Assembly (NCBI GenBank): GCA_028554795.2
Contig: CM068839.1
Span: 88,495,540-88,559,539 of the forward strand
Length of the DNA: 64,000 nucleotides
From: Sinohyriopsis cumingii
Taxonomy: Eukaryota > Mollusca > Bivalvia > Unionida > Unionidae
Reading direction: 5' to 3'
A program made the position numbers and the translations under genes. The first letter of the stretch is position 1. The number at the start of each line of letters is the position of its first letter. Shown here in pieces: positions 11,202 through 22,471 of the stretch. The notes below the pieces were generated by a model. It was not told the DNA's origin. It worked only from the letters and a program-made list of their open reading frames with translations, and made no database searches.

Positions 11202-11707
11202 TTGTATCGTTACCTCAGCATTTCTAGAACTAGATGATTACCAATCCTTTGAGGCAGAATTTTAGATGGGACACCGTTGTCACTTATTCTTGTCTTCAGA
11301 TCAGTTCTGTAGATCAAAAGTAAAGTGATCAGTTCTGTAGACCAAAAGGTAAAAGCAAAACAATGCAATTTTGCAGTTTAAAGTTTCTTTTCCTATCTTA
11401 TCACATTTATCTTTTTACTCCTGCCGAACTGGGGAAAATTGCATTCCATAACATTTGTATCGTTACCTCAGCATTTCTAGAACTAGATGATTACCAATCC
11501 TTTGAGGCAGAATTTTAGATGGGACACCGTTGTCACTTATTCTTGTCTTCAGATCAGTTCTGTAGATCAAAAGTAAAGTGATCAGTTCTGTAGACCAAAA
11601 GGTAAAAGCAAAACAATGCAATTTTGCAGTTTAAAGTTTCTTTTCCTATCTTATCACATTTATCTTTTTACTCCTGCCGAACTGGGGAAAATTGCATTCC
11701 ATAACAT
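11202..11707. repeat. Perfect 253-bp tandem duplication
   Basis: Units 11202-11454 and 11455-11707 read the same throughout as far as I can compare them. A shorter internal repeat (ATCAGTTCTGTAGA-C/T-CAAAAG) is present in each unit. No coding frame is supported. Confidence 0.92.
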
Positions 11708-12089
11708 TTGTGTACGGTAGACATTCTTTTAAACAAAATGGTCATATTGCTTGTGACGTAAGAGTAAATCCGTGCATCACAAAGAGACGAAGTAGGATGA
11801 AAGTAGGGCATTTTGCTCTTTTGTCCCCTTGAGGTCCCTACCACCGTCTTCACCCGTACTCCCACCCCATGGCATAGTTAGCCCATATACGATCGTTGCA
11901 TGTTAATCAATGTTAATCATGCACAAACGTGACCCAGTCAACGGAGGTAGAGCCTAGGATGGATTTTAGTGTCTCCAAAAGGTTTCAGAAAAGGGCAAAC
12001 CCAGCCTTTGACACTAGTAAACTTGCTTTGTCATAGATGTGGTACAGATAAATATACACTGCGAACCCAGCACAATGAATTAATGACTG

Positions 12090-14250
12090 TAGCAGCAGTT
12101 TCGATCAATAACCAGGCTTTTGCCTAACGATTGTTATTTAATAGACTTTTACGCTTTTTGTAAATCGTCGCTGTTTCTTTTGTGTGCTCGTAACTCTCTG
12201 TTATTTTCCATTTCCGTCAGCGTAGTTTTAAACTCGGCAGCACTGATTATTTTATCTTCGATTGCAACTGAATACATTTTACTGATCGTATTGAGACTGC
12301 TCAGTGCCGCCGCAAGCATAACAAACTAGACGTGTATTCGTGCATGCAGTAGCATCAAGATTAATTTGTTGGCATCACCCGAGTCACCGGTTACCATCGA
12401 TATAGCTCCGACAATGACAACCGATTGGTGCACCTTCGATGGTTGTTGCTGCCGTGACTCCAGTTACACCAAGACCAAAAGTAGTTTCCTCAGCAAGCCC
12501 CACAAATTGCATCTTCGACCAAACTTCGTTCGTATTTCACGATCAGCGCGGTTCTCTTGGTAAATTTATCTCGCACCTGTTGTTCCACTTAGATTATTTT
12601 TCACGTCGGTAAGACTGAGGGTTCATCGTAGTGCTTCTGTTAATCGAGCATTTTAATTGTATGGCAGACAGACCTTGCCCAGTCTCACGATCACGCACAG
12701 GCGCATTGCACACTAAACGGACCCCTTTTTACTGGTAAAATTGGCATACAGATATGGCAACCCACTGCCTCGCGAATATTTAAATCTCCGGCGATTTTGC
12801 GTTCTGATGGTCTGGTGCCCCTTTCATTGAAAAACACCGAATACGTTAACACATTTACATCTAATGATCATCTTCGCCCTATAATTGTTATCCGAAAAAG
12901 TGGATCCTTGTTGAAGAACAGTCAGATCTCTCTCTTCTAAATTCAGTCAACGTTGGTATGAAATATTCGTTGGTGAACTTTACTGGGATGGATATATCTG
13001 CGAATGCTTATTTCACCATTGTAGAAACAATACCGGAGAGGTTTTGCAACTGGTGCTGCAGTCAGTGCTTGAGCGTTTTTCACGTGCAGTGCGATGATTC
13101 CATGCTGGTTTCGAGTTTTCAATGGTAGATCAGGGTGATTATAATGGTTTATTTCTATTTGACCCGTAACAATATGATATTTCACTTTATACGAGGGTCT
13201 GCTAACGCCCTTTTGACGTAAATATTCATCAGCAAGTCGGTAGATTACGCAACCACATTACCGCGGTTAGTTTTCAGTACTTATATACAATGACAAAAAT
13301 CTTATCTTAAGCACAAACGCCAAAAGATATTTAAGTACCCGGCAGGATTAATGTTGAGTCCTTCCAACTGAATTTCATCCCCGGCTACCAACGACATCTA
13401 TATTGTATATATGAAAGATTTTTAAATATTATTATATATGTCAGCACTTTTTACTAACGACCTGCCGAACTGGTTTTTGTTTTTTATAACCAATATTGAC
13501 ATTGCATTTCTTCCGCCACTATAATAACAGATGCGATAAATAAATACGATGCAGACTCGCGTACCTTTAAGCTGTGAGTTTTAGGTGTATAAAAACTATT
13601 GCCGACAGCAGTGAAAACAATTAGGCCATTTGTTTTATCTTCAGCTTTTGATCCTCCTTTGCTGGTTAATAGGCTTTTGAAAGTGATCCATTGAGTTACT
13701 TCGCGTGGTGATGCTGGCATATTAGCGATTTGTTCATTCACATATTGTTTTGTTGTAGCAGTAGTATCATCAACACAGTCTTTGATAAACGTCCCTATTG
13801 TTAAATCTCGTTAACGATCTTGGTTTCGCGTATGCGGGGCTCCAACGATGCAAGAGGGTATTCGACGATTCGTGTCTGGTAATCGAAGGTCTTTTCCTTT
13901 TTATACGACCACGAGACGCTATGCATCCACCAGTCGCCTTTTCTGGTGCAATTTCTGATTAAATTCCGACAACCCATAACACTGTATCTTTTGCAACCGC
14001 TGGAGCCGCTGCTGCCAACAAATCTGGAATGGCTGCAATGAATGGACATATTCCACCGGTCTTTTGCATTTGTGCCACCTCTGATTTGGATAATTTTAAT
14101 GTTACTGAGGTGTTATTGTGTTTGGCCGCATTAAGCTGAGCGAGCTGTATTTGGGCCAACAACACGAAGACATTTCAGATTAATTTTACCTGAGAAAGTT
14201 TCAGTGTGACCTCACACGTGTTTTTCATTGCGATTTTTTATCTTCGCAAG
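12090..14250 (-). mobile_element. Fossil Polinton/adintovirus-like element fragment
   Basis: On the minus strand several short frames resemble accessory and virion genes of Polinton/adintovirus-like elements of invertebrates. Near 13959-14165 is a short protein with the lysine- and serine-rich start followed by an Ala/Leu/Pro-rich stretch seen in the small virion-core (X-like) proteins. Near 12943-13185 is a part recalling fibre-like proteins of such elements. Near 12150-12315 is a small helical protein of a type that accompanies them. It is an old, partial copy with several breaks. No polymerase, integrase or terminal repeats were recognised. Family assignment is from memory of the protein style, so moderate. 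Confidence 0.55.
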
Positions 14251-14259
14251 TTGATTTTC

Positions 14260-16355
14260 AGTAAGGCCGACCTTCAAGTCATGATATGACATTATTATTA
14301 AAATATGTGACCAGTATAATTATCAATACTTCCAGTTTTGCACAGGTGCAACCATGACCCTCATTCTGCCACTTGCATCCTCCAACAACCGTGTCTTGTC
14401 ACAAACCATCACTGTAAAACATCAAAACCGGCAAGAACAAATGGAAAACGGTAAATTGACAAGCACACTCTTCTAGTTGAATCATAGTTATGTATATCGA
14501 CATTAAAAGTGATACCAACAATGAAGAGTAGTATATACAACCATCTTTTGTGCTAGGCGTGTTTAACCCGTACTATAAAATTTTAACCGGTTAACTAGTT
14601 TTCTTCCACTTCAAACCGGTTTTCCAACAACATATAGCCATCCGCCAATTTTTAAATTTTGACACACCACAGATCAGCCCTTCTATAAAACTTTATGTGA
14701 GGTCACCGTTACTTACTAATGCGTGAAAACCATTAAATCCATGTGTTTAGCTGCTTGACCTCTGACATGAGCCCTAGACTACAACATTTAAAACCTAGAG
14801 CACATAATTTCTGGCTTTCGTGTATGGCCACTGGTCTTTCGAATGTTATGAATCCTCTGGCCTATGTCCTGGGCCATCTAATTTATGTCTGACCTTCGTC
14901 TGTGATCGTTGTTTTCTTTTCAATTTTACGACTCATTTTCCCTTGGACTAGGCTTTCATAAGCCACTGATATTTAAATTAGTTTTTTTTTAACAAGGACA
15001 CCGCACATACCAAAAATAAAATATATACTAAAAGCCAGTTCCTATCCATACATTATATATATCGTGCGATCAGACTTTTAGGATATAAAAATGCAAGCTG
15101 CACACATTACTATTTTCCGGTAACCAGCTTTAGTGCTGGAGCTATTAGGGGCTAACAAGCAATGTAAACGAATACCTTTATTAAGCGATGGTGTGATGTC
15201 CATGTATCAAAATCTGATTTATTAATCCTTTCTAATTTTAGTTTCAGATTGGTATGTTTACTATATTGCAATGGCAACAAATCGTTTCAAAATCTGAATA
15301 TGCAAAATGACAATAAAAAAAAACCCTGCTTAACCGTGGTCGCAAGAACAAAATATATTTGTCAGTTCTTTGATGTGCATATGTAACACCAATATAAGTA
15401 AACAGTTTAAAGTATTTCGATATTTACTTTAATACAGCCTTAAGCATGGACCACTCGATCGGACCACCAAATAATGTACAGGCTGGAAACGAGTCAATTG
15501 GCAGGGAAAAGTGTCAAACGTTTCAAAAAGTAGAGTACTAAAAAGTTTTAGGTGCACCCATTGGCTAGTGATTTGATTTTTCAATTTTCATTTTGTAAGA
15601 CAACAAATTCAATATGATTTTGTTTTAGTATCTTGTATTTCAGTTTATACCGACAAAATATCCTTCGAACACTTGGTGTAAAACTATTTTTTCAGGTGCA
15701 GACCCGGAGGCCTAGCTGTTTTACAGCATGAGGCTGTACAAATGCCGCTTAACAGCATCTTTTGAAGGCTGGGTCTTTTAATTGTTTTATTCTCTAATAA
15801 AAGGTATGCGTGGTTTCATGCTAAATTTTAAAAAGTTTAAGTGTCAGAAAAAAGGCAATACCAAAATGGCTTTTAACAGAAAATCGGTCTACCATATATG
15901 TAAGTAGGCGGGTTATGCTGTATCGTCCCACACTGAGATAATATCGTGTGCGAATTGCCACAGAAATAATTTCTCGTACTCTATAAACTACCTCAAGTGG
16001 AAATAGAAAGAGATTCAACTCCTGAAATAAAAGAAAAGCATACATTTCTTTTAGGCAAGCTCCACATAAGATGTCTAGTACATCTAATCTCATATACAGT
16101 ATCGTCTTTAGGCCCAACTACTAAAACGTTCAACGTTAATAAATAAATATTTCATTTGATCTTTGGGTGGGTGAATTCGCGCTCACATACAAGCAGCAAA
16201 TATGAATCTTGCAAATATTGCAAACTTATACGTCCCAAAATCAAAATTGAAATTATCTAAATTATGTCTGTTATTGGTCAATTCGAAGTGTCCTCAATAT
16301 ATTTTCTAATTGTTCAGAATAATTTCAATGAAATAAAAAATTACCATGGTGATTA
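14260..16355. other. Unassigned intergenic sequence
   Basis: No coding region, repeat or RNA gene is recognised in these 2.1 kb. Confidence 0.35.
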
Positions 16356-16359
16356 TAGG

Positions 16360-17490
16360 TCCATGTATAACATCTATACAGACGGTTTTGAAAGATGGAG
16401 ACAAAGTTCGAGCTTCCTTTGCAACACTTCGTGGCACAGTCCAGAGGCAGTTACAATAAATAGCCTCCATATTTACAGTTGAAATTACACCCTTAATAAA
16501 TTACACTTATATCTCCCAAATAACACATTTTGTTATCTTTATAGAGTCGTTTATCACACTGAATGCATTGCAAAACCTGAAATTACGGAACCTGTTAATA
16601 TCCTGTATATTGCAGAAACACGATTTTCTCACAAAATCTAGAATAAGCATTCTGACCTTTTGGCTGCCTAATCACATTGGCATTATGGGTAATTAAATGG
16701 TAGATAAAGCAGCCAAAGCTGCTTGTCACCCTATTCCTAGTGTAAGATTTCATATACCGATTTCAAATATCATATAATTCAGAATGTTTATCGTACATGG
16801 CCAAATATGGTGAATAGAAATTCCACAAACAGGTTCTGGTGGCGCTATACAGTTTCGCATTTTGCATAAGGGTTAGGAATTTAAAGAAAAAGAATATCCC
16901 CGGCTTTCCTCACTGGTTATACTGGCTATTTAAAAAAGACCTTGTATATCTTAGGTATAATGCAAAGAACCTTTAATTCCCTTTATTTTGGTGTATGATT
17001 GATGGGTGTACTATGGGTTATAGAGTATACAGCTTGGCCTTACTTCAAATGTGCACCTTTCAAAAAAGTGCTAGCTCTACTTGGTCATTTTCACTTTCTG
17101 AACTTCAGAGGTCAATTGTATAAAAAAGAGCCGATAACTTTTTTTACATTTTATATATTTGGTAATTCATTCATTGCACTTTCAGAAGCTGGTATTGTCT
17201 AGTCTGGCAAAATTCATTTTCCCTATTTTAATAGCTGATATGTATAGTGTACTTTAGACTAATTCAGACTGATTTTTTAACACAAGGGAGCAGTCATTTT
17301 AGTTAGCAGTGTGCTTAAATCATGTAAAATTTCCAAAAGTACAATATCCAAAAGAAATATCATCCACATTACATTAATGTAGCATAGAGGTATGCAAACG
17401 TTCTCTCCACTGTGCATGTTTTAAATGCGAACTACTTCACCTTACATACGTCACTCTCTCAAAAGTACATATTATCTGGTGAGCGCCACC
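16360..17490 (+). mobile_element. LINE 3' part, copy 2: RNase H domain, C-terminus and 3' UTR
   Basis: Near 16376 the plus strand encodes IYTDG, the first RNase H motif, continuing in another frame with KDGDKVRAS. Near 16658 it encodes FWLPNHIGIMGN followed by VDKAAKAA, the third RNase H motif with its aspartate. The stretch up to about 17200 corresponds to the ORF2 C-terminus and the rest to the 3' UTR, shared with the reverse copy at 1015-1680. Frame shifts and stops show it is dead. RNase H after the RT is typical of the I group of non-LTR retrotransposons. Confidence 0.8.
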
Positions 17491-17494
17491 TCTA

Positions 17495-18214
17495 TAACAT
17501 GAAGCTCTTCTTTGTAGAGTAGCACTCTCGTTTAAGATAAATTGCAGTGATTGTGCATCATCGTGCCCATGACGAATCGAACACTCATACATGAATCGAA
17601 CTTACTTATTTATCCCATTCAAAATATTAAAGGACATAAGAGCTTCTCATAGTCTTTTATTATCGGATACTTTATCTTTGTCTGAGAAGTATTATTTTTG
17701 TGAAAGTGAATAGAGAGCGGCTTAGCTTATGGGATAAATAATGATCTAGCACCTTTAAACATGAATGGTTAAGATTTCTCCAAACTGGAATCAAACTGGG
17801 GTTCGTTTGACCAAACCAATGCTTTGCTTTAAATACTAAACCGCGACCTTGGCCTCTTTGATATAAAGCCACTAAGAATGGATCTGTTCCAACGATTACG
17901 TCACGAAGTTACTAATGGGGCCTAATGCGAAAACACCTTAATACTAATCATTTGTAATCAATGATTACATGAGCGTCAGAAACTAAATTAATCTGCATGT
18001 TGTTCCCGTTTACTTGAAAGAAAATATCTCGTTTAATGAGAGATAAATGAAAATCACGATATTTAATATTGTATCATGCTTAATCCTGAAGTCAAGCCCA
18101 TTGCAGTTGTTATAGGTGTGACACTTTTAACACGTATTATTGATTTGTATGTGGTCTTTCTTCATCAAAGACATACTCTGTGAAGAGGATGCAGACCCTT
18201 CTTGCAAGAACTTT
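17495..18214. other. Unassigned sequence
   Basis: No feature seen beyond short frames without motifs. Confidence 0.35.
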
Positions 18215-18228
18215 ACAATTAACATGCT

Positions 18229-18351
18229 TCTCGTGGGTCGGTGGTTCTTCCCGGGGTTTTCCTGGGTTTTTCCTCCACCATTAATACTGGCCGCCATAAA
18301 TAGCCTATCGTGTGCTGAAAAATGGCGTTAAACCCTACAACAACAACAACA
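18229..18351 (-). repeat. SINE family B, copy 4 (reverse, truncated) with 14-bp target-site duplication
   Basis: Read on the minus strand it starts TTGTTGTTGTTGTAGGG and TTTAACGCCATTTTTCAGCA and stops after GGTTCTTCC-equivalent sequence, about half a copy. ACAATTAACATGCT occurs at 18215-18228 and again at 18352-18365, a perfect 14-bp target duplication. This marks both ends of the insertion exactly. Confidence 0.92.
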
Positions 18352-18365
18352 ACAATTAACATGCT

Positions 18366-18894
18366 ATCACCACACGATCGTTGTGCAGGTTACTGAAGTA
18401 CTTTGTTGTAACTAAAAGTTATTATTTAAATATTTCACTTACATAGTCAAGTGAACAAGGTTTGTTTTCATTGAACTCTGAAATTGTTGTCTGCAGATTT
18501 TACATTGTCTTATAACATCTTGGGGTTCTGTTTATTCAGGTCCACCCAATTCATAACAATCAGCCGTTTTTTGTGTGCTCAAAATATAACTTCTGCTGTA
18601 AGCATTTATTGTACCTAAAACAACACTGTATAATTTGCTTGTTTAAATCAGTCCCTGTACTGCATTTTAAGAGCATCAGCATCACATTTAGATATTGCTG
18701 ACAGTTTTTATTTTACCTCCTGTCAAAATACCTTCATTTATTTGTGATTCCATTAATAAGCCATCAGTTATTGTCTTCTAGATAGTATATATGTGTTTCT
18801 TTTATTCTGTACAAATAATTTCCACTAAAGAATGAAATGGTTATGTAAAATCTAATATAAGTTACAAAGTTGAAAATATAATTATGATATTGAT
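18366..18894. other. Unassigned AT-rich sequence
   Basis: Nothing recognised. Confidence 0.35.
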
Positions 18895-19990
18895 ATTAAA
18901 ATGGATGAAAAACACTAAAAGGCACAAAAAGATAAAGAACAGGACCCCCTGAATAAAACAATGCAATCAAATGGTTCAACTGAATGTGTGTGTATGATTT
19001 TTAACGTAGGTTTAAAGTTCTTTTAGTCGTATTGCTACGATGTCGGCAGTGTGGCAGTTTATAGTGATGTCTAACACTAGGAAATAACGCCACAGGCATG
19101 TAGCAAGATGTCATACAAAGTCATATTATCCTGACAGCAGGCCGACCAGTCCTAACACTAACCTCTTAATGCTGAGCTCCAAGCAAGACAGCTACTAATA
19201 TCACTTGTACAAACCTTTGGTATGACTCGGCCTGGGGTTTGAACCCACGATCTCCCGTATCCGAGGCGGACACGTTAACCACGAGGTCGCCGGAGATATC
19301 TTTCCATTGAAAGAACGTACTTTGGAAAATGATAAAAGCAAAGTAACTCAGTTGGGTGGACATTTAACACAACTGGATAAACAGTTTGGAGAACGTACTG
19401 ATACAGATAAAAATCAACTTTTGAACAAAGTTTACAGTTTTCTAAAAAACTGAAACAATTGTTTAAAGAAGATGTATACTAATATATATAACTTAGCTCG
19501 AGCGATAGTAACATTTATAACAACAATTGCTCTGCCTCAAACAAGGTTTGTAAGCGGTTCAGTAGGTGGTGAAGATGCAAATGGTGACAGAGGTCCTGGA
19601 ACAGACAAAGACGATTGATTCCTGATAAAATTAAAATGCCTAAATAAAATTGGAAGTTACACGAGTTAGCGAAATGTCTCGACTTACTGGCCGTGTAATA
19701 AGTTAGATGCTGAAGAGTGCTGAACAAGCCGTTTCTTTTTTGGCTAAACATTTTATTTTGTTTTTATATTATTTTGTTTCTTATCTGCATCTTTGATCAT
19801 AGATTTAAAAAAAAAATTAAATGCACAATTAGCGAAACTTATGGTCGTACATGATCTCTTCCTATGAACTATCACCAACGTAGACGAAATCTCCCAACAC
19901 AAAAATACTTTTGTTGAACGGTGTTCCATGAGTATGCTGTCCTGTATGAATAAGTAAACTCTGATAGCTCGTGCTACCAATGCTATCATT
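18895..19990 (+). pseudogene. Unidentified coding-like remnant, interrupted by a SINE
   Basis: Short plus-strand stretches on both sides of a SINE insertion look protein-like by composition, for example KDKEQDPLNK before it and TQLGGHLTQLDKQFGERTDT after it. I do not recognise the family. It could be a host pseudogene or a piece of a mobile or viral element. It is old and broken; no function is assigned. Confidence 0.3.
18984..19296 (-). repeat. SINE family A, copy 5 (reverse)
   Basis: The tail TGTGTGTGTATG is followed by TTTTTAACGTAGG, the body with GACCAGTCCTAACACTAACC and the head ending CCGTATCCGAGGCGGACACG and GTCGCCGGAG. Confidence 0.88.
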
Positions 19991-22268
19991 GTAAGTGATT
20001 GTTTTCGTTTACTTTTCTAAATCGACACTTGCGACCACGTAAGAGAAACTTCGTCAAAGAGGGACATCCGTGTCATCATAATACTATTTACTACACAATT
20101 CTAGCTCACTCTTCCAGCTCATGTCCTCCATAAGTACTTGCGTTCGCACGAATAGCTTAACGGCGTGCAGTGTTCCAAGAGCAATTGATAATGAGCCTTT
20201 GCATTTTTTTGTAACTTGTTGTTATATATGCAATAATAATGTTCATTTTTATAACGATGTCAATCAGTAACAAAACAGTACCGCCGCCATCTGCTATAGT
20301 TTTGTTCTGTCATTTGTCCATTGTATTAGCTTTCCCTCATTATTTAATCAGATATTTATTTGTCCACTCAAGAAAGCAGAACATATCTTAGTTATGATCC
20401 TAATCACTCCTGGTGGCGCTGTTGCAACAATAAATACACGGAGATTTGATATTGTATTTATATTGTTGATAAAATCTTTAGCCGTAAGAAAGAAAGAAAA
20501 ACAGAGAGATGAAGAGACAAAAACAGAAAATAGGTACACAGGTTAATACAAGTAAATACGTATTGAAAATAATAGTAAAATACGAGTTTCATCAAGTAAT
20601 ATTTATTGATCGTGGGGTTATTAAAAAAGCATAAAATTCATTTATGGTTAGTACAAAAGCATAATTATCAAACGTAAAAACTAAATAAAAGATAATAGAT
20701 AAGACTGTGAGAGTAAAGGCAAGAAATAAAATAGTAACAACAGAGCATTCTTTGAAAGTGTTCAAATATTCCAAATAAGCAGCAACCTTTTACAATTGAA
20801 TTTCAAACTGAAGTTCAGTGTCCAAATACTGTCACTTTAATAACTACTTAAAATGAAACATTTCCGAGAAAACTAATCTAAAAAAAATATTTTCTTAATA
20901 TATGGATTCAAAGAATCATAGACATAAATTTCCATCCATTTAATAATGATTTACTTTTGTCTAATCTGTGCGTACGTCCTATCAGTTATTTGTGGATGAC
21001 TCCTCTCATTAGCGATTCTTTTGTGGCTTTGCTTTTTTGTTAAATGATTCATTTACCATTTTCAATGATGTGATTAAGTAATTTTCTCTTCTAATATTTA
21101 TTGCAATAATAAAAGCACACGTTAACATGCAAAATAGCAAATTAACTTTTAATGCAACTTAATCAATCTAAAATAAGGTAGAAATAATTCATGAAAGGTC
21201 AGTGGTCATTGGTTCAATATCTGTTCTGTATAAATTGAGGATCTATACAGAACTGAAGACAAATTAAATACATTTATCAATGTGTAAGTGACATTTGAGC
21301 ATAGATATGTTTGGTATTTTATGGTCATAAAAAAGCAGAAAGAAAGGCACATTGATCTGTTCCTATTTATTTGTTGAAGGGTGTAAATAGCAAAGTAGGG
21401 ATACACCGAAATTTGTGCCTAGTCAAAAGTAGACATCAAAACCAAGAAGCTCTTTAAAAAGAACAAAATATTATGTTAAATTGTATAAATGTTTCCTGAA
21501 AAAAATTATATTGTTCAGTTAAAAACGCTATCAGCATCAACTTAAGGTTCATTTACCATTTACTGCAACTTCAACTGTGTGTTAGTCACACGTAGTCAGG
21601 ATGCAATCAAAGACACTTAAAAACGGCAAGCATATTCATATTTCTTTTCGATCATGTTTATGCTTTTTAAATTATATACAGGAGTTATTAACTAATTTTT
21701 AACAGGTGTAATGATTGCATTTTAGGTGTTTTACAATGCTTTGAGCAAATCGCAAACACTTGAACATCCAAAATTAAAATCTTGTAGAATGCAGATCTCA
21801 TCTTGACCATGATGGATATTTCAGTGCACCAGCATTAGTTCATTATCAATTGTTTATTTCATTGGTGTAGAACTAGAACTGGTGACTGACTATAAAAAAT
21901 GTTTTTTGATGTTAGATAGGGGATCACAAAGAGGACTATTTTGATGCATGAGTAAGATACATTAGAACAGAAGTCCTTTTTCATGTTCTTCTTTATTAAC
22001 ACCATGTATGATTTGGCTCTTCGCCAAGACTTGCCACTTAGGAATATTAGATGGGCAGGTAACGTACAAATTAAACAATAGATCATTTCTCACCAATATT
22101 CTGGATCGCATTGAAACTGGTTAAATTTCAGAAATGGATTTGGAAATTTCGAAGGAGTTACATGACCAATATAAGTGCTCTCCGATTACACCCAGAATAA
22201 AAGTTGATATCACCTCTACAAGAAATGCTCGATCTTTAGGAAGCAAATAATTGAAAAGTAGAAAGTAA
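19991..22268. other. Unassigned AT-rich sequence
   Basis: No gene or repeat recognised in this 2.3 kb downstream of the ABCB gene. Confidence 0.35.
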
Positions 22269-22471
22269 TGTGATGTGATTTGGATTTTTACGTAGCTTTA
22301 ACAAGTTTTCAGTCATATCGCTAAAATGTCTGCAATGTGGCAGCTTATAGTGATGTCTAGCACTGGGGCATCATGCCGCCGACATGTAGCATGATGTCCC
22401 ACCCAGGTACATTAACCCACGACTTCCCGCATACGAGACGGACGCTCTAACCACTAGGCCACCGGAACGGT
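22269..22471 (-). repeat. SINE family A, copy 6 (reverse, internal deletion)
   Basis: Tail and body run to CCCACCCAGG, then the sequence jumps to the tRNA-like head (ACGCTCTAACCACTAGGCC). About 120 bp of the body are missing, so this is a deleted copy. Confidence 0.88.
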
